Below, one piece after another: positions 17,866-26,506 of a DNA stretch of 64,000 nucleotides. This DNA comes from Inhella proteolytica (GTDB lineage: Bacteria > Pseudomonadota > Gammaproteobacteria > Burkholderiales > Burkholderiaceae_C). A program made the position numbers and the translations under genes. Numbering within the stretch: the stretch's first letter is position 1; every line of letters starts with the position of its first letter. The notes beneath the pieces were generated by a model, which had not been told where the DNA came from, did not search any database, and saw only the letters and a program-made list of their open reading frames with translations. Location of the stretch: NCBI RefSeq assembly GCF_016093275.1, contig NZ_JAEDAK010000010.1:1-64000 (forward strand). Direction: 5' to 3'.

Positions 17866-19002
17866 TCAGCGCACCACGCTGATCTGCTCGCGCGCGCCGC
17901 CCTTGTAGGTGAACAGGGTCAGCGCGCCGTTCCTGATGTCACCCTTGGCGTCGAAGCCGATGCGACCGGTCACGCCGGGGTAGTCCGTCCTCGCCAGCTC
18001 GGGCAGGTACTTCGCCGGTTCGGCGCTGCCGGCCTTGACCATCGCCGCCGCCATCAGGTTCACGGCGTCGTACACATAGGGCGAGTAGACCTGCACGTCC
18101 TGGTTGTATTTGGCGCGGAACTTCTGCTTGAAGGCGTCCAGCCCGGCCTTCTGCCCGCCCTCGACGCCGCCGGCTTCGGCGCAGACCACCTGGCCATCGG
18201 CCAGGCTGCCGGCGGCCAGCTTGGGCAGCTCGCCGCTGCAGATGCCGTCGCCGCCCACCAGTTTTGCCGTCATGCCGAGCTGCTTCATCTGGCGCAGCAT
18301 CGGGCCGGCCACCGCGTCCATGCCGCCGAAGAAGATCAGGTCGGGGTTCTTGGCCTTCAGGCCGGTCAGGATGGCGCTGAAGTCGGTCGCCTTGTCGTTG
18401 GTGAACTCGCGTCCGACGATCTTGGCGCCGGCCGCCTTGGCACCCTTCTCGAACTCGTCGGCCACGCCTTGGCCGTAGGCGGTGCGGTCGTCAATGATGG
18501 CGATGGTCTGGGCCTGCATCGTCTTGACGGCGTAGCGGCCCAGGGTGCCGCCCAGCTGCACGTCGTCGGCCACCACGCGGAAGGCGGTCTTGAAGCCCTG
18601 GCGGGTGTACTTGGGGTTGGTGGCCGAGGGGCTGATCTGCGGAATGCCGGCGTCCGAGTAGATGCGCGAGGCCGGGATGGTGGTGCCCGAGTTCATGTGG
18701 CCGATGACGCCGTTGACCTTGGCGTCCACCAGCTTCTGGGCCGCAGCGGTGCCCTGCTTGGGGTCGGCGGCATCGTCTTCGGCCAGCAGCTCGAAGCGCG
18801 CCTTCCTGCCGCCGATCTGCACGCCCTTGGCGTTGAGCTCCTCGATCGCCAGGCGGGCGCCCAGCTCGTTGTCCTTGCCCAGATGGGCGATGCCGCCGCT
18901 GGTGGGGGCGACGTGGCCGATGCGGACCACCAGGTCCTGGGCCGAGACGCTGGCCGCCAGGCTCAGGCCGGCGCTGCAGAGAACAGAGAAACGGAACTTC
19001 AT
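17866..19002 (-). CDS. Branched-chain/amide-type ABC substrate-binding protein (LivK-like)
   Basis: 378 residues from the ATG at 19002, which has GGAGA nine bases upstream; the longer open frame reaching 20925 is only a lack of stops. The signal peptide is MKFRFSVLCSAGLSLAASVSAQ. The mature protein is a type-I periplasmic binding protein: VRIGHVAPTSGGIAHLGKDN, GVIGHMNSGTTIPASRIYSD, IDDRTAYGQGVADEFEKG, GGDGICSGELPKLA. It would capture an amino acid or related small molecule in the periplasm. No permease or ATPase genes of the transporter are in the window. It has a sigma-54 promoter like that of the receptor gene and lies divergent from the TyrR-like activator. Confidence 0.9.
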   Translation of the reverse strand: MKFRFSVLCSAGLSLAASVSAQDLVVRIGHVAPTSGGIAHLGKDNELGARLAIEELNAKGVQIGGRKARFELLAEDDAADPKQGTAAAQKLVDAKVNGVIGHMNSGTTIPASRIYSDAGIPQISPSATNPKYTRQGFKTAFRVVADDVQLGGTLGRYAVKTMQAQTIAIIDDRTAYGQGVADEFEKGAKAAGAKIVGREFTNDKATDFSAILTGLKAKNPDLIFFGGMDAVAGPMLRQMKQLGMTAKLVGGDGICSGELPKLAAGSLADGQVVCAEAGGVEGGQKAGLDAFKQKFRAKYNQDVQVYSPYVYDAVNLMAAAMVKAGSAEPAKYLPELARTDYPGVTGRIGFDAKGDIRNGALTLFTYKGGAREQISVVR

Positions 19003-19056
19003 GCGGGGTCTCCGGAGTGGGAAAGGGGCAGGCGGTTGTCGCCCTGCCGGCTCCAG

Positions 19057-19073
19057 CGCACAAGCCGTGCCAG
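19057..19073 (-). promoter_or_regulatory. Sigma-54 promoter of the LivK-like gene
   Basis: The minus strand reads CTGGCACGGCTTGTGCG, with GG-N10-GC spacing and a perfect TGGCACG. The predicted start near 19046 leaves a 44-nt leader before the ATG at 19002. Confidence 0.8.
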
Positions 19074-19092
19074 CAGGCCGCCGGCCATTGGC

Positions 19093-19104
19093 ATCAAGCA
19101 CTTG
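19093..19104. promoter_or_regulatory. Second copy of ATCAAGCACTTG
   Basis: Identical to 17749-17760 and placed about 20 bp upstream of the -24 element of the LivK-like gene. The stretch between motif and promoter is also partly similar in the two places (both continue into GCCGTGCCAG). Confidence 0.5.
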
Positions 19105-19143
19105 CCACCGTGCGAAGGCGCAGACGTGGTAAGTCCGGACGCG

Positions 19144-19195
19144 GATTCGTTCGCCAATCCATACGATCGGCCCACTGTCTCCTTTTCCGTACGAA
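19144..19195. promoter_or_regulatory. Candidate enhancer shared by the LivK-like gene and the activator gene
   Basis: GATTCGT (19144), ATACGATC (19161) and CGTACGAAC (19188) resemble the half-sites upstream of the receptor gene. CGTACGAA lies about 144 bp upstream of the predicted sigma-54 start and directly before the ATG of the activator gene, so the activator may also control itself. Confidence 0.45.
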
Positions 19196-19197
19196 CC

Positions 19198-20781
<1,584 letters not shown>

Positions 20782-20791
20782 CGCAGGGCAA

Positions 20792-20941
20792 CGCTGAACA
20801 AGTCCCTCGCGCGTCGCGCATCCCTGGCTTGGGCGGGCTGCGGCGTTGCAAATGCTCGCCATAGCCACGGCTATGGCTGTGCTTTGCGCCTTGCCCCCAT
20901 CCCAAGCCAGGGCGCGCGCCACCACGCGGACTTATTCAGCG
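20792..20941. repeat. 150-bp palindromic element between convergent genes
   Basis: Terminal inverted repeats CGCTGAACAAGTCC (20792-20805) and its complement (20928-20941, one mismatch) enclose a second perfect 12-bp pair CCCTGGCTTGGG (20822-20833 with 20901-20912). At the centre is the perfect hairpin GCCATAGCC-AC-GGCTATGGC (20858-20877). The whole could fold as one long stem. It fills the gap between the activator (+) and subtilase (-) stops. It looks like a non-autonomous repeat element that may double as a bidirectional terminator. Confidence 0.7.
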
Positions 20942-20946
20942 TCGCC

Positions 20947-22413
20947 TCAGCGCACCGGCGTCACGTCCAGGTAGTTTTCGGCATGCGGGTAGCCGGAGCT
21001 GTTCGTGAAGCCCGCCGTCGACGTGGAAGCGTTCAGCAGGCGCTGGCGGATATCCAGGAAGGCACCATAGGAATTGCCCTGCGGGAACTTCTTCAGGAAC
21101 AGCGCCGCCGCGCCGGCCGCATGGGGCGCGGCCATCGAGGTGCCGGTCATGCTGGTGTAGCCGCCGTCGTTCTCCAGCCGGGTGGTGGAGTAGATGCCGT
21201 AGCCGGGCGCGCCCAGGGCCACGGGGGCGGAGGCGCGCGGGTTCCAGGCTGCCGTTTCATTGCCCCAGTTGCTGCTGTCCCACCACCAGTCGCCGCCGGT
21301 CGATTCCGGGCCGCCCCAGGCGGCGCTGATGGCGAGCACGGCGTCGTCGTAGGTGCTGGGCAGGAAGCCGCGCGCATTGACGCCGAAGTTGCCGGCCGAG
21401 ACCACGATGACCACGCCGGCATTGGCGGCCTCGCAGAAGGCGCGGGCGTAGTTGTCGCTGCCGTGGTAGCCGCTGGCGTCGCAGTAGCCCACCTTGCTGC
21501 CGCCGCCGCCGATCGACACATTGGCCACCGTGGCCGTGCCCAGCGCCAGGGTGCGCTGGGCCACATAGTCCAGGCCGGCGGCCACCTTGGCGGCGGTGGT
21601 GTTGTTGCGGCTGTCCAGCACCTTCACCGCATGCAGGGTGGCCTGCGGCGCCACGCCCACCACGCCGATGCCGTTGTTCAGCGCCGCGATGGTGCCGGCC
21701 ACATGGCTGCCATGGCCCTGGTCGTCGTCCCAGTCGGCCGAACAGCTGAAGCGGCCGGCGGACACGCAGGCCTGCACCGCGTAGCCGTCGGCGATGTTGG
21801 CGGCCAGGTCGGGGTGGTCCTTGTCGATGCCGGAATCGACGACGAAGACGTGCACGCCGGCGCCGCCGTTGGCGGCGCCGGCGGCGTTGATGCGGCTGAT
21901 GCCCCAGGGCGTGGTCTGGCCGCTGCCGCCGCCACCCCCGCCACCCGGCTTGCCCTGGGCCTGCAACGGGAAGTCGGCCGACAGGGACTCCACCTCGGGC
22001 GTGCGGCGCAGGTGGTCGATCTGGGCGGCCGTCAGCGGCGCGGCAAAGCCGACGAAGGCGCCGCCATAGACCTGGGTCGGTTCGATGCCCAGGCGGCGCG
22101 CCAGCTGCAGCGCGCGCAGCTTGTTGGCCTGGGCCTGCAGCTGCACCAGCTGGGCGCGCCGGCCGGCGCTCATGTGTTGGCCGCGCGCCTGCTCCAGCGC
22201 CTGTTCGCGCGCCAGCAGGCCCTTGATCTGGGCGCCGCCCCGCAGGGCAACGAGGTGGGTGGAGGCGGGCTCGGTCTGTGCCCAGCTGGCCGGCAGCCAG
22301 CCGACGGCGCAGCCGGCCACCAGCACCAGGGCGCAGAACGGGGTGCCGGTGGGGCGTGCTTGCGCGGGCTTCAGGCTCCGCTGCGCCCACCACATGACCA
22401 GGGTTGTCTTCAT
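20947..22413 (-). CDS. Secreted subtilisin-family serine protease (S8)
   Basis: 488 residues from the ATG at 22413, which has GGAGA 7-11 nt upstream; the frame continues 54 codons further without a signal sequence. A signal peptide ending PASWAQ is followed by a propeptide of about 130 residues and a Gly-rich linker. The S8 catalytic triad is complete: Asp in VFVVDSGIDKDHP, His in GHGSHVAGTIAAL and Ser in TGTSMAAPHAAG. Asn of the oxyanion hole is in VSAGNFG. Cys pairs in the catalytic domain (ACVSAGRFSC, YCDASGYHG...FCEAAN) suggest disulfides. It lacks extra C-terminal domains. It is probably exported through Sec and acts in the periplasm or outside the cell. Confidence 0.92.
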   Translation of the reverse strand: MKTTLVMWWAQRSLKPAQARPTGTPFCALVLVAGCAVGWLPASWAQTEPASTHLVALRGGAQIKGLLAREQALEQARGQHMSAGRRAQLVQLQAQANKLRALQLARRLGIEPTQVYGGAFVGFAAPLTAAQIDHLRRTPEVESLSADFPLQAQGKPGGGGGGGSGQTTPWGISRINAAGAANGGAGVHVFVVDSGIDKDHPDLAANIADGYAVQACVSAGRFSCSADWDDDQGHGSHVAGTIAALNNGIGVVGVAPQATLHAVKVLDSRNNTTAAKVAAGLDYVAQRTLALGTATVANVSIGGGGSKVGYCDASGYHGSDNYARAFCEAANAGVVIVVSAGNFGVNARGFLPSTYDDAVLAISAAWGGPESTGGDWWWDSSNWGNETAAWNPRASAPVALGAPGYGIYSTTRLENDGGYTSMTGTSMAAPHAAGAAALFLKKFPQGNSYGAFLDIRQRLLNASTSTAGFTNSSGYPHAENYLDVTPVR

Positions 22414-22747
22414 CTCGTCGTCTCCGGTTGGGATGTGAAGCCCGATCTGGACCCGTACTGCTGGGACGGCTGGCGGGCGCGGCCCGACCTGGCTCTGTAG
22501 GCCCGCTGTTTGCCTACTGCGGCGGGCTACGCAGAGGGCGTGCCAGACCGGGTTTGCCCGCGCTTTGGCGCCCAAACAGGGGCGCTTGGGGGGCGGGCGT
22601 ACGGACCGGCGCGCGAATCCGTCCGGGGATGCGCACGCCGGCGCCTTGGCGTCCGGAACGCCACACGGGGGTTTGCCCTGGGGAGTGCTTGCGGTGCCGC
22701 GCGCCCGGGGTTAGGGTGGCGAATCACCCCCGTCGAGGAGGCCGCCC
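22414..22747. other. Intergenic region between divergent genes
   Basis: The 334 bp between the subtilase and the binding-protein gene should hold both promoters. I recognise no strong -35/-10 pair or sigma-54 box. A partial stem (GTAGGCCCGC at 22497 with GCGGGCTAC) is the only visible structure. Confidence 0.35.
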
Positions 22748-23467
22748 ATGAAGCTGTTGCGTGCCTTGCTGCTGGCCAGTTGCCTGCCCCTGGCCACGGC
22801 CGCCCCCCTGGTGCTGAACACCGAGGATGCGGCGCCCTACAACATGCTGGTCAACGGCCAGGTCGTCGGCGTCGGGGCGGACAAGGTGAAGCTGCTGATG
22901 CAGCATGCCAAGCAGAGCTACAAGATCGAGCTGCTGCCCTGGCGGCGCGCCTACGAGGACGCGCTGCGCAACGCCAACACCTGCGTGTTCTCGACCACCC
23001 GCACGCCCGAGCGCGAGCAGCTCTTCAAATGGGTCGGGCCGATCGCCTTCAACGAATGGCTGCTGTTCGGCCGTGCCGATGTGCCGATCAAGCTGGCCAG
23101 CCTGGAGGACGCGCGGCCACATCTGATCGGCGCCTACAACGGCGATGTGCGCGAGCAGTTCCTGCGCGCGCGCGGCTTCCGGGTCGAGACCGTGGTGGCC
23201 GATTCACTCAACCCCAAGAAGCTGATGCTGGGCCGCATCGACCTCTGGGTCTCGGGCCGCTACGACGGCGCGGTGCTGATCGAACAGGGCGGCTGGGCCC
23301 AGCAGATCGTGCCGGTGCTGAACTTCCACCGCTCCGAGCTCTACCTGGCCTGCAATCTGCAGGTGGAAGACGAACTGGTCGACCGCCTGAACGTGATGCT
23401 GAGCGTGATCAACCGCGACGGCAGCGCCGCCAAGATCGACGAGCGCTACGCCAGCTGGCCGAAATAG
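22748..23467 (+). CDS. Small periplasmic binding protein (SBP_bac_3-like)
   Basis: 239 residues. The ATG follows a strong GAGGAGG. A short signal peptide (MKLLRALLLASCLPLATAAP) is followed by a polar-amino-acid-type binding fold: LVLNTEDAAPYNMLVNGQVV, LLPWRRAYEDALRNANTCVF, LMLGRIDLWVSGRYDGAVL. Stand-alone members of this kind are common in Burkholderiales and Pseudomonas without a linked ABC transporter, and none is present here. The ligand is unknown. The stop codon abuts the terminal repeat of the 350-bp element that follows. Confidence 0.8.
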   Translation: MKLLRALLLASCLPLATAAPLVLNTEDAAPYNMLVNGQVVGVGADKVKLLMQHAKQSYKIELLPWRRAYEDALRNANTCVFSTTRTPEREQLFKWVGPIAFNEWLLFGRADVPIKLASLEDARPHLIGAYNGDVREQFLRARGFRVETVVADSLNPKKLMLGRIDLWVSGRYDGAVLIEQGGWAQQIVPVLNFHRSELYLACNLQVEDELVDRLNVMLSVINRDGSAAKIDERYASWPK

Positions 23468-23468
23468 C

Positions 23469-23818
23469 TAGGGCCTGTTAACCCGACGCGAAGCCACCGC
23501 GTTGCCATCCAGAAAAGGCGCCAACGAGGCGCGAAAAGAAGCCGGGGCAGGCCTTGCAGGCCGCGCTGGGCCAGAGGCCCAGCTCTGTGTGAGGCAGTTC
23601 GGGCCCTCAGGGCCCAAACTGTCCACACACAGCCCCGGCGAGGCTTCGTAACGAAGTGGGCGCCTTTTTCTGGTGGCAACCCGAAGGGAATGGGGCTGGC
23701 CGGCCGCCATGCGTCGTTGCAGCACTCGCCCAGACGCGAGTCTGGGCGTCGCACTGCGCCTAGCCTAGCGGCCGGCCAGCTCCATTCGCGGGGCTCCGCG
23801 TCGGGTTAACAGGCCCTA
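23469..23818. repeat. 350-bp element with perfect 22-bp terminal inverted repeats
   Basis: TAGGGCCTGTTAACCCGACG at 23469 begins a 22-bp sequence whose exact complement ends at 23818. Inside are nested inverted repeats. One pair is CCAGAAAAGGCGCC (about 23509) with GGCGCCTTTTTCTGG (about 23661). A long hairpin centres on GGGCCCTCAGGGCCC. CCCAGAC-GCGA-GTCTGGG is another. GAATGGGGCTGGCCGGCC pairs with GGCCGGCCAGCTCCATTC. No open frame convincingly codes. It lies exactly between two convergent genes, and its right repeat supplies the stop codon of the DUF2892 gene. It may be a MITE-like or other structured mobile repeat. Confidence 0.75.
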
Positions 23819-24007
23819 CTTGCGCGGGCAGCTGTTGATGCCCAGCACCGTGTACAGCGGGCACCAGCCCAGTGCGCCGGTGGCCAGAGGCACGATGCCG
23901 ATGTAGGCCCAGGGGCCGAGCACGCCGGTCACGGCCAAGCCGATCAGCGCCAGGCCAGCGACGACACGCAGGCCGCGGTCCAGGCCGCCTTCATTGGGTT
24001 TGATCAT
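23816..24007 (-). CDS. DUF2892 (YgaP-like) small inner-membrane protein
   Basis: 63 residues from an ATG at 24007 preceded by GGAGAAA. It starts MIKPNEGGLDRGLRVVAG and has two hydrophobic segments (LALIGLAVTGVLGPWAYIGIV and PLATGALGWCPLYTVLG), as in DUF2892 proteins and the membrane part of the rhodanese YgaP. Two Cys (GWCPLY, NSCPRK) are typical. The family often sits with sulfur-transfer and BigR-type regulated genes, fitting its place at the end of the sox-linked operon. The stop codon is provided by the terminal repeat of the adjacent element. Confidence 0.85.
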   Translation of the reverse strand: MIKPNEGGLDRGLRVVAGLALIGLAVTGVLGPWAYIGIVPLATGALGWCPLYTVLGINSCPRK

Positions 24008-24033
24008 GGTGTTTCTCCTTGGGGTTGCAGGAC

Positions 24034-24987
24034 TCAGGGGGCCTCGCGCTCCATCAACAGATAGGTGTTGTAGGCGTTCATGCGGTTGGCGTAACGGAAC
24101 ATGGGCAGGGCCTCGAAGCGCGACCAGTCGGTGCGGGCATAGGCCTCGTCGAAGGGTTCGAGATTGCGGGCCGCCGCGCCCATGGTCTGGCGCAGATGGA
24201 GCAGGTAGTCGCGCGTCAGCTGCAGGTCGGTCTGGGGCGCGTCGGCCACGGGGCCATGGCCGGGCAGCAGGCGCGCCGGCTGCAGGCTCAGCAGGCCGTC
24301 CAGCGCGGCGATCCAGCTGCGGCTGTCGGCCTGGCCGATGAAGGGGATGCGGCCGCGGAACACCAGGTCGCCCGCGAACAGGCTGCCGCTGCGCGGGTGG
24401 AAGACCACCAGGTCCTCGGGCGTGTGGGCCGGGCCCACGTGGCGGATCAGCAGGCGCTCGCCGCCCAGGTTCAGCTCGGTCTCGGGGCCGGTCAACCATT
24501 CGTCGGCCGGCACCAGCCGGGTCTGCTCGTCGACCCAGGGTGCCAGCTCCTCGCGGCTGACGGTCAGGCGCTGACGGGCGGTGTCGGAGTGCAGGTACTC
24601 GCGCGCCGCCGGGTGGGCCAGGATGCGTGCGCCCGCCGCCTTCAGGGCCTGCAGGCCGTAGATGTGGTCGGCGTGGTAGTGGGTGACGACCACGCTGTGA
24701 ATGGGCAGCGGCGTGACGCGGCGGATGGCGGCCAGCAGCTCTTCGGCCAGCGCGGGCGAGCCCAGACCGTCGATGACGAGCACGCCCGCCGGCGTGACGA
24801 CGAAACCAGCGTTGGAGATGAAGTTGCGGTTGGCGCTGGAGCCCAGCGCCGTCTCGCCCTGCACGAACCAGACCGCGGGCGCGACCTCGCGCGCCTGCAG
24901 CACCTGGGCCTGGGTGCCTGGACTGCCGAGGAGCAGCAGCGCGAGCCAGAGTGCGTGCAGTGAGCGCATGATTCTTTGCATCAGCAT
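24034..24987 (-). CDS. SoxH-like periplasmic metallo-beta-lactamase-fold hydrolase
   Basis: About 317 residues if it starts at ATG 24987 (MLMQRIMRSLHALW...); ATGs at 24981 and 24969 are also possible, and the start at 25047 would pass through the operator. The signal peptide ends GTQAQ. The zinc motif THYHADH is followed by the further ligands in GPAHTPED, FAGDLVF and LLPGHGPV. It resembles MBL-fold proteins of the quinoprotein-relay type and SoxH, found in thiosulfate-oxidation clusters; their substrate is unproven. It lies downstream of the ArsR-family gene with an inverted repeat 5 bp before its start. Confidence 0.82.
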   Translation of the reverse strand: MLMQRIMRSLHALWLALLLLGSPGTQAQVLQAREVAPAVWFVQGETALGSSANRNFISNAGFVVTPAGVLVIDGLGSPALAEELLAAIRRVTPLPIHSVVVTHYHADHIYGLQALKAAGARILAHPAAREYLHSDTARQRLTVSREELAPWVDEQTRLVPADEWLTGPETELNLGGERLLIRHVGPAHTPEDLVVFHPRSGSLFAGDLVFRGRIPFIGQADSRSWIAALDGLLSLQPARLLPGHGPVADAPQTDLQLTRDYLLHLRQTMGAAARNLEPFDEAYARTDWSRFEALPMFRYANRMNAYNTYLLMEREAP

Positions 24988-24991
24988 GGGC

Positions 24992-25009
24992 GAATATTTA
25001 TGCGTATTC
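24992..25009. promoter_or_regulatory. Inverted repeat GAATA-N8-TATTC, candidate repressor operator
   Basis: A perfect GAATA-N8-TATTC dyad lies between the ArsR-family gene and the SoxH-like gene, 5 bp before the chosen start. BigR/SqrR-type repressors bind AT-rich dyads with about this spacing, so control by the neighbouring repressor is likely. Confidence 0.55.
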
Positions 25010-25094
25010 GACTCCCATCGGGGGCCTGTGCCCTTGATCTGGCGCAAGCCGTGTGCGGACGCGCAGGCCTTTGCCGCGACCCTTCAGGGGCGGC

Positions 25095-25466
25095 TCAGCG
25101 GCCAGCCCGCAGCCGGCGCGGTGCCACCAGCAGCCGGTCGGCCGCTTCGGTGGAATCGGCTTCCTCAACTTCGGAGGCCACCTGGGTGCAGACGGCGCGG
25201 CACAGCTGCGCCACCTTCTGGCTTTCCAGCCGGTAGTAGACGAGCGTGCCTTCGCGCCGCTTGGCCAGCACCCCGGCGCGGTAGAGCGCCGAGAGGTGCT
25301 GCGACATGTTCGGCTGCGTGGTGTCGATCTGCTCCAGCAGCTCGCTGACATTGCGTTCGCCGTTGCAGACCGCGCTGATGATCTTCAGGCGCACCGGCGT
25401 GGCCAGCAGCTTGAAGAGCTCGGCGGCGGACTCAAAAACCAGGTCGCTTTCGTTCAGGGCGGACAT
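25095..25466 (-). CDS. ArsR-family persulfide-type repressor (BigR/SqrR/SoxR-like)
   Basis: 123 residues with a winged helix: LFKLLATPVRLKIISAVCNG, VSELLEQIDTTQPNMSQHLS, LAKRREGTLVYYRL. The conserved Cys pair of the persulfide-sensing BigR/SqrR branch is visible, one in SAVCNGERNV and one or two in QLCRAVC near the C-terminus; in that family oxidation to a polysulfide bridge releases DNA. ArsR-type metal ligands (ELCVCDL) are absent. It sits in the sulfur-oxidation cluster between cytochrome c and the SoxH-like gene. It probably represses the operon when no sulfane sulfur is present. Confidence 0.87.
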   Translation of the reverse strand: MSALNESDLVFESAAELFKLLATPVRLKIISAVCNGERNVSELLEQIDTTQPNMSQHLSALYRAGVLAKRREGTLVYYRLESQKVAQLCRAVCTQVASEVEEADSTEAADRLLVAPRRLRAGR

Positions 25467-25488
25467 GTCAGGACGGGCTCTCTATTGC

Positions 25489-25510
25489 TGTATTCATGCT
25501 AATGGATGCA
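25489..25510. promoter_or_regulatory. Imperfect dyad upstream of the repressor gene
   Basis: TGTATTCAT-GCTA-ATGGATGCA (7 of 9 positions paired) lies 23-44 bp upstream of the ArsR-family start. It contains CATGCTAATGGAT (25495-25507), which recurs with one change between soxD and soxY. Confidence 0.5.
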
Positions 25511-25548
25511 CTGACATGACCGCCCCATTCGGGTCTGGGGGTGCGGCT

Positions 25549-25869
25549 CTACTTGGCGCCGGCCAGGATCCAGCCGGCCAAGGCCTTGGCATCGGCCTCG
25601 CTCAGCGTGGGCTGCGGCGGCATGGGCACCGGGCCCCAGCGGCCGCTGCCGCCCTTCTGGATGCTGGCCACCAGCTGGGCCTGCGCATCCTTCTGGCCGG
25701 TGTACTTCTTGGCCACGTCCTGGTAGGCCGGGCCCACGACCTTCTTGTCGACTCCGTGGCAGGCCATGCAGTTGTTCTTTTGCGCCAGCTGCAAGTTGGC
25801 GTGGGCGGCAGGGCTGGCGGCCAGCAGGGCCAGGGCGCTGAGGAAGGGGAGGGCGGGCAGGAACTTCAT
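25549..25869 (-). CDS. Periplasmic class I cytochrome c (c551/c552 type)
   Basis: 106 residues. The signal peptide MKFLPALPFLSALALLAASP is cleaved near AHA. One haem site is CMACHG, and the probable axial Met is in PVPMPPQP near the C-terminus, as in cytochrome c551. It probably accepts electrons from SoxXA/SoxCD or other Sox proteins and hands them to a terminal oxidase. It lies between the diheme cytochrome and the repressor gene. The C-terminal half of SoxD in this cluster is very similar (VPMPPQTLPDADAAL), so the two may share ancestry. Confidence 0.9.
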   Translation of the reverse strand: MKFLPALPFLSALALLAASPAAHANLQLAQKNNCMACHGVDKKVVGPAYQDVAKKYTGQKDAQAQLVASIQKGGSGRWGPVPMPPQPTLSEADAKALAGWILAGAK

Positions 25870-25915
25870 GGTGGGCAGGCAAAGGCGCAGCCGGGCTGCG
25901 GGTTGGGGAAAGGAG

Positions 25916-26506
25916 TCACTTCAAGCCGCTCAGGTAGGCCGCGACGGCCTTGGTTTCGAGCTCGCTGAGCTTGCTGGCGATGCCATGCATCACCGCGTTG
26001 TCGTTGGTGCGTTCGCGGCGGTTGAAGAGCTTGATCTGGTTCTCGACGTATTGCGCATGCTGGCCGGCCAGTCGCGGCAGGGTCTCGCTGCCCAGGGCCT
26101 GTGGGCCGTGGCAGCTGGCGCAGGCCGGCACACCGCTGAAGGGGTTGCCGCGCAGGTAGACGAATCGGCCCACGGCGGCCAGTTCGGGGTCCTGCACCGG
26201 GTGCTCCTGCGGCGGCTGGCGAGAAAACCACTCGCCCAGGGCCTGCATGTCGGCGGGGCTCAGTTCCTCCACCATCGGCTGCATGGTGCTGCTCTTGCGC
26301 TTGCCGCTGCGGTAGTCGGCCAGCTGGCGCGCCACGTAGGCGGCGTTCTGACCGGCCAGACGGGGGAACACCGGGCTGGAGCTTTCGCCATTCGCGCCGT
26401 GGCAGATGAAGCAGCGGCCTTGCACGATGGCCTCGGCGGCAGCGAGATCAGCGGATTGGGCGCGCGGCAGCGCGGCGATCAGCAGGAGGAACAGTAGCGC
26501 TCTCAT
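25916..26506 (-). CDS. Diheme cytochrome c4-like protein
   Basis: 196 residues from the ATG at 26506, which overlaps the transporter stop by 4 bp (ATGA); the longer frame upstream is the transporter read in another frame. The signal peptide is MRALLFLLLIAALPRAQS. Two haem-binding motifs, CFICHG and CASCHG, lie in two similar halves (PVFPRLAGQNAAYVARQL and ETLPRLAGQHAQYVENQI), the hallmark of cytochrome c4. Met ligands are probably those in MQPM and AVMHGI. It would pass electrons from periplasmic sulfur oxidation to the respiratory chain. Confidence 0.9.
   Translation of the reverse strand: MRALLFLLLIAALPRAQSADLAAAEAIVQGRCFICHGANGESSSPVFPRLAGQNAAYVARQLADYRSGKRKSSTMQPMVEELSPADMQALGEWFSRQPPQEHPVQDPELAAVGRFVYLRGNPFSGVPACASCHGPQALGSETLPRLAGQHAQYVENQIKLFNRRERTNDNAVMHGIASKLSELETKAVAAYLSGLK

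Noticed and set aside
12376-17908. Long plus-strand frames opposite the GGDEF/EAL protein and the receptor gene (12376-15219, 14954-17908)
   Set aside because: Low-complexity translations opposite genes with clear domains and ribosome sites.
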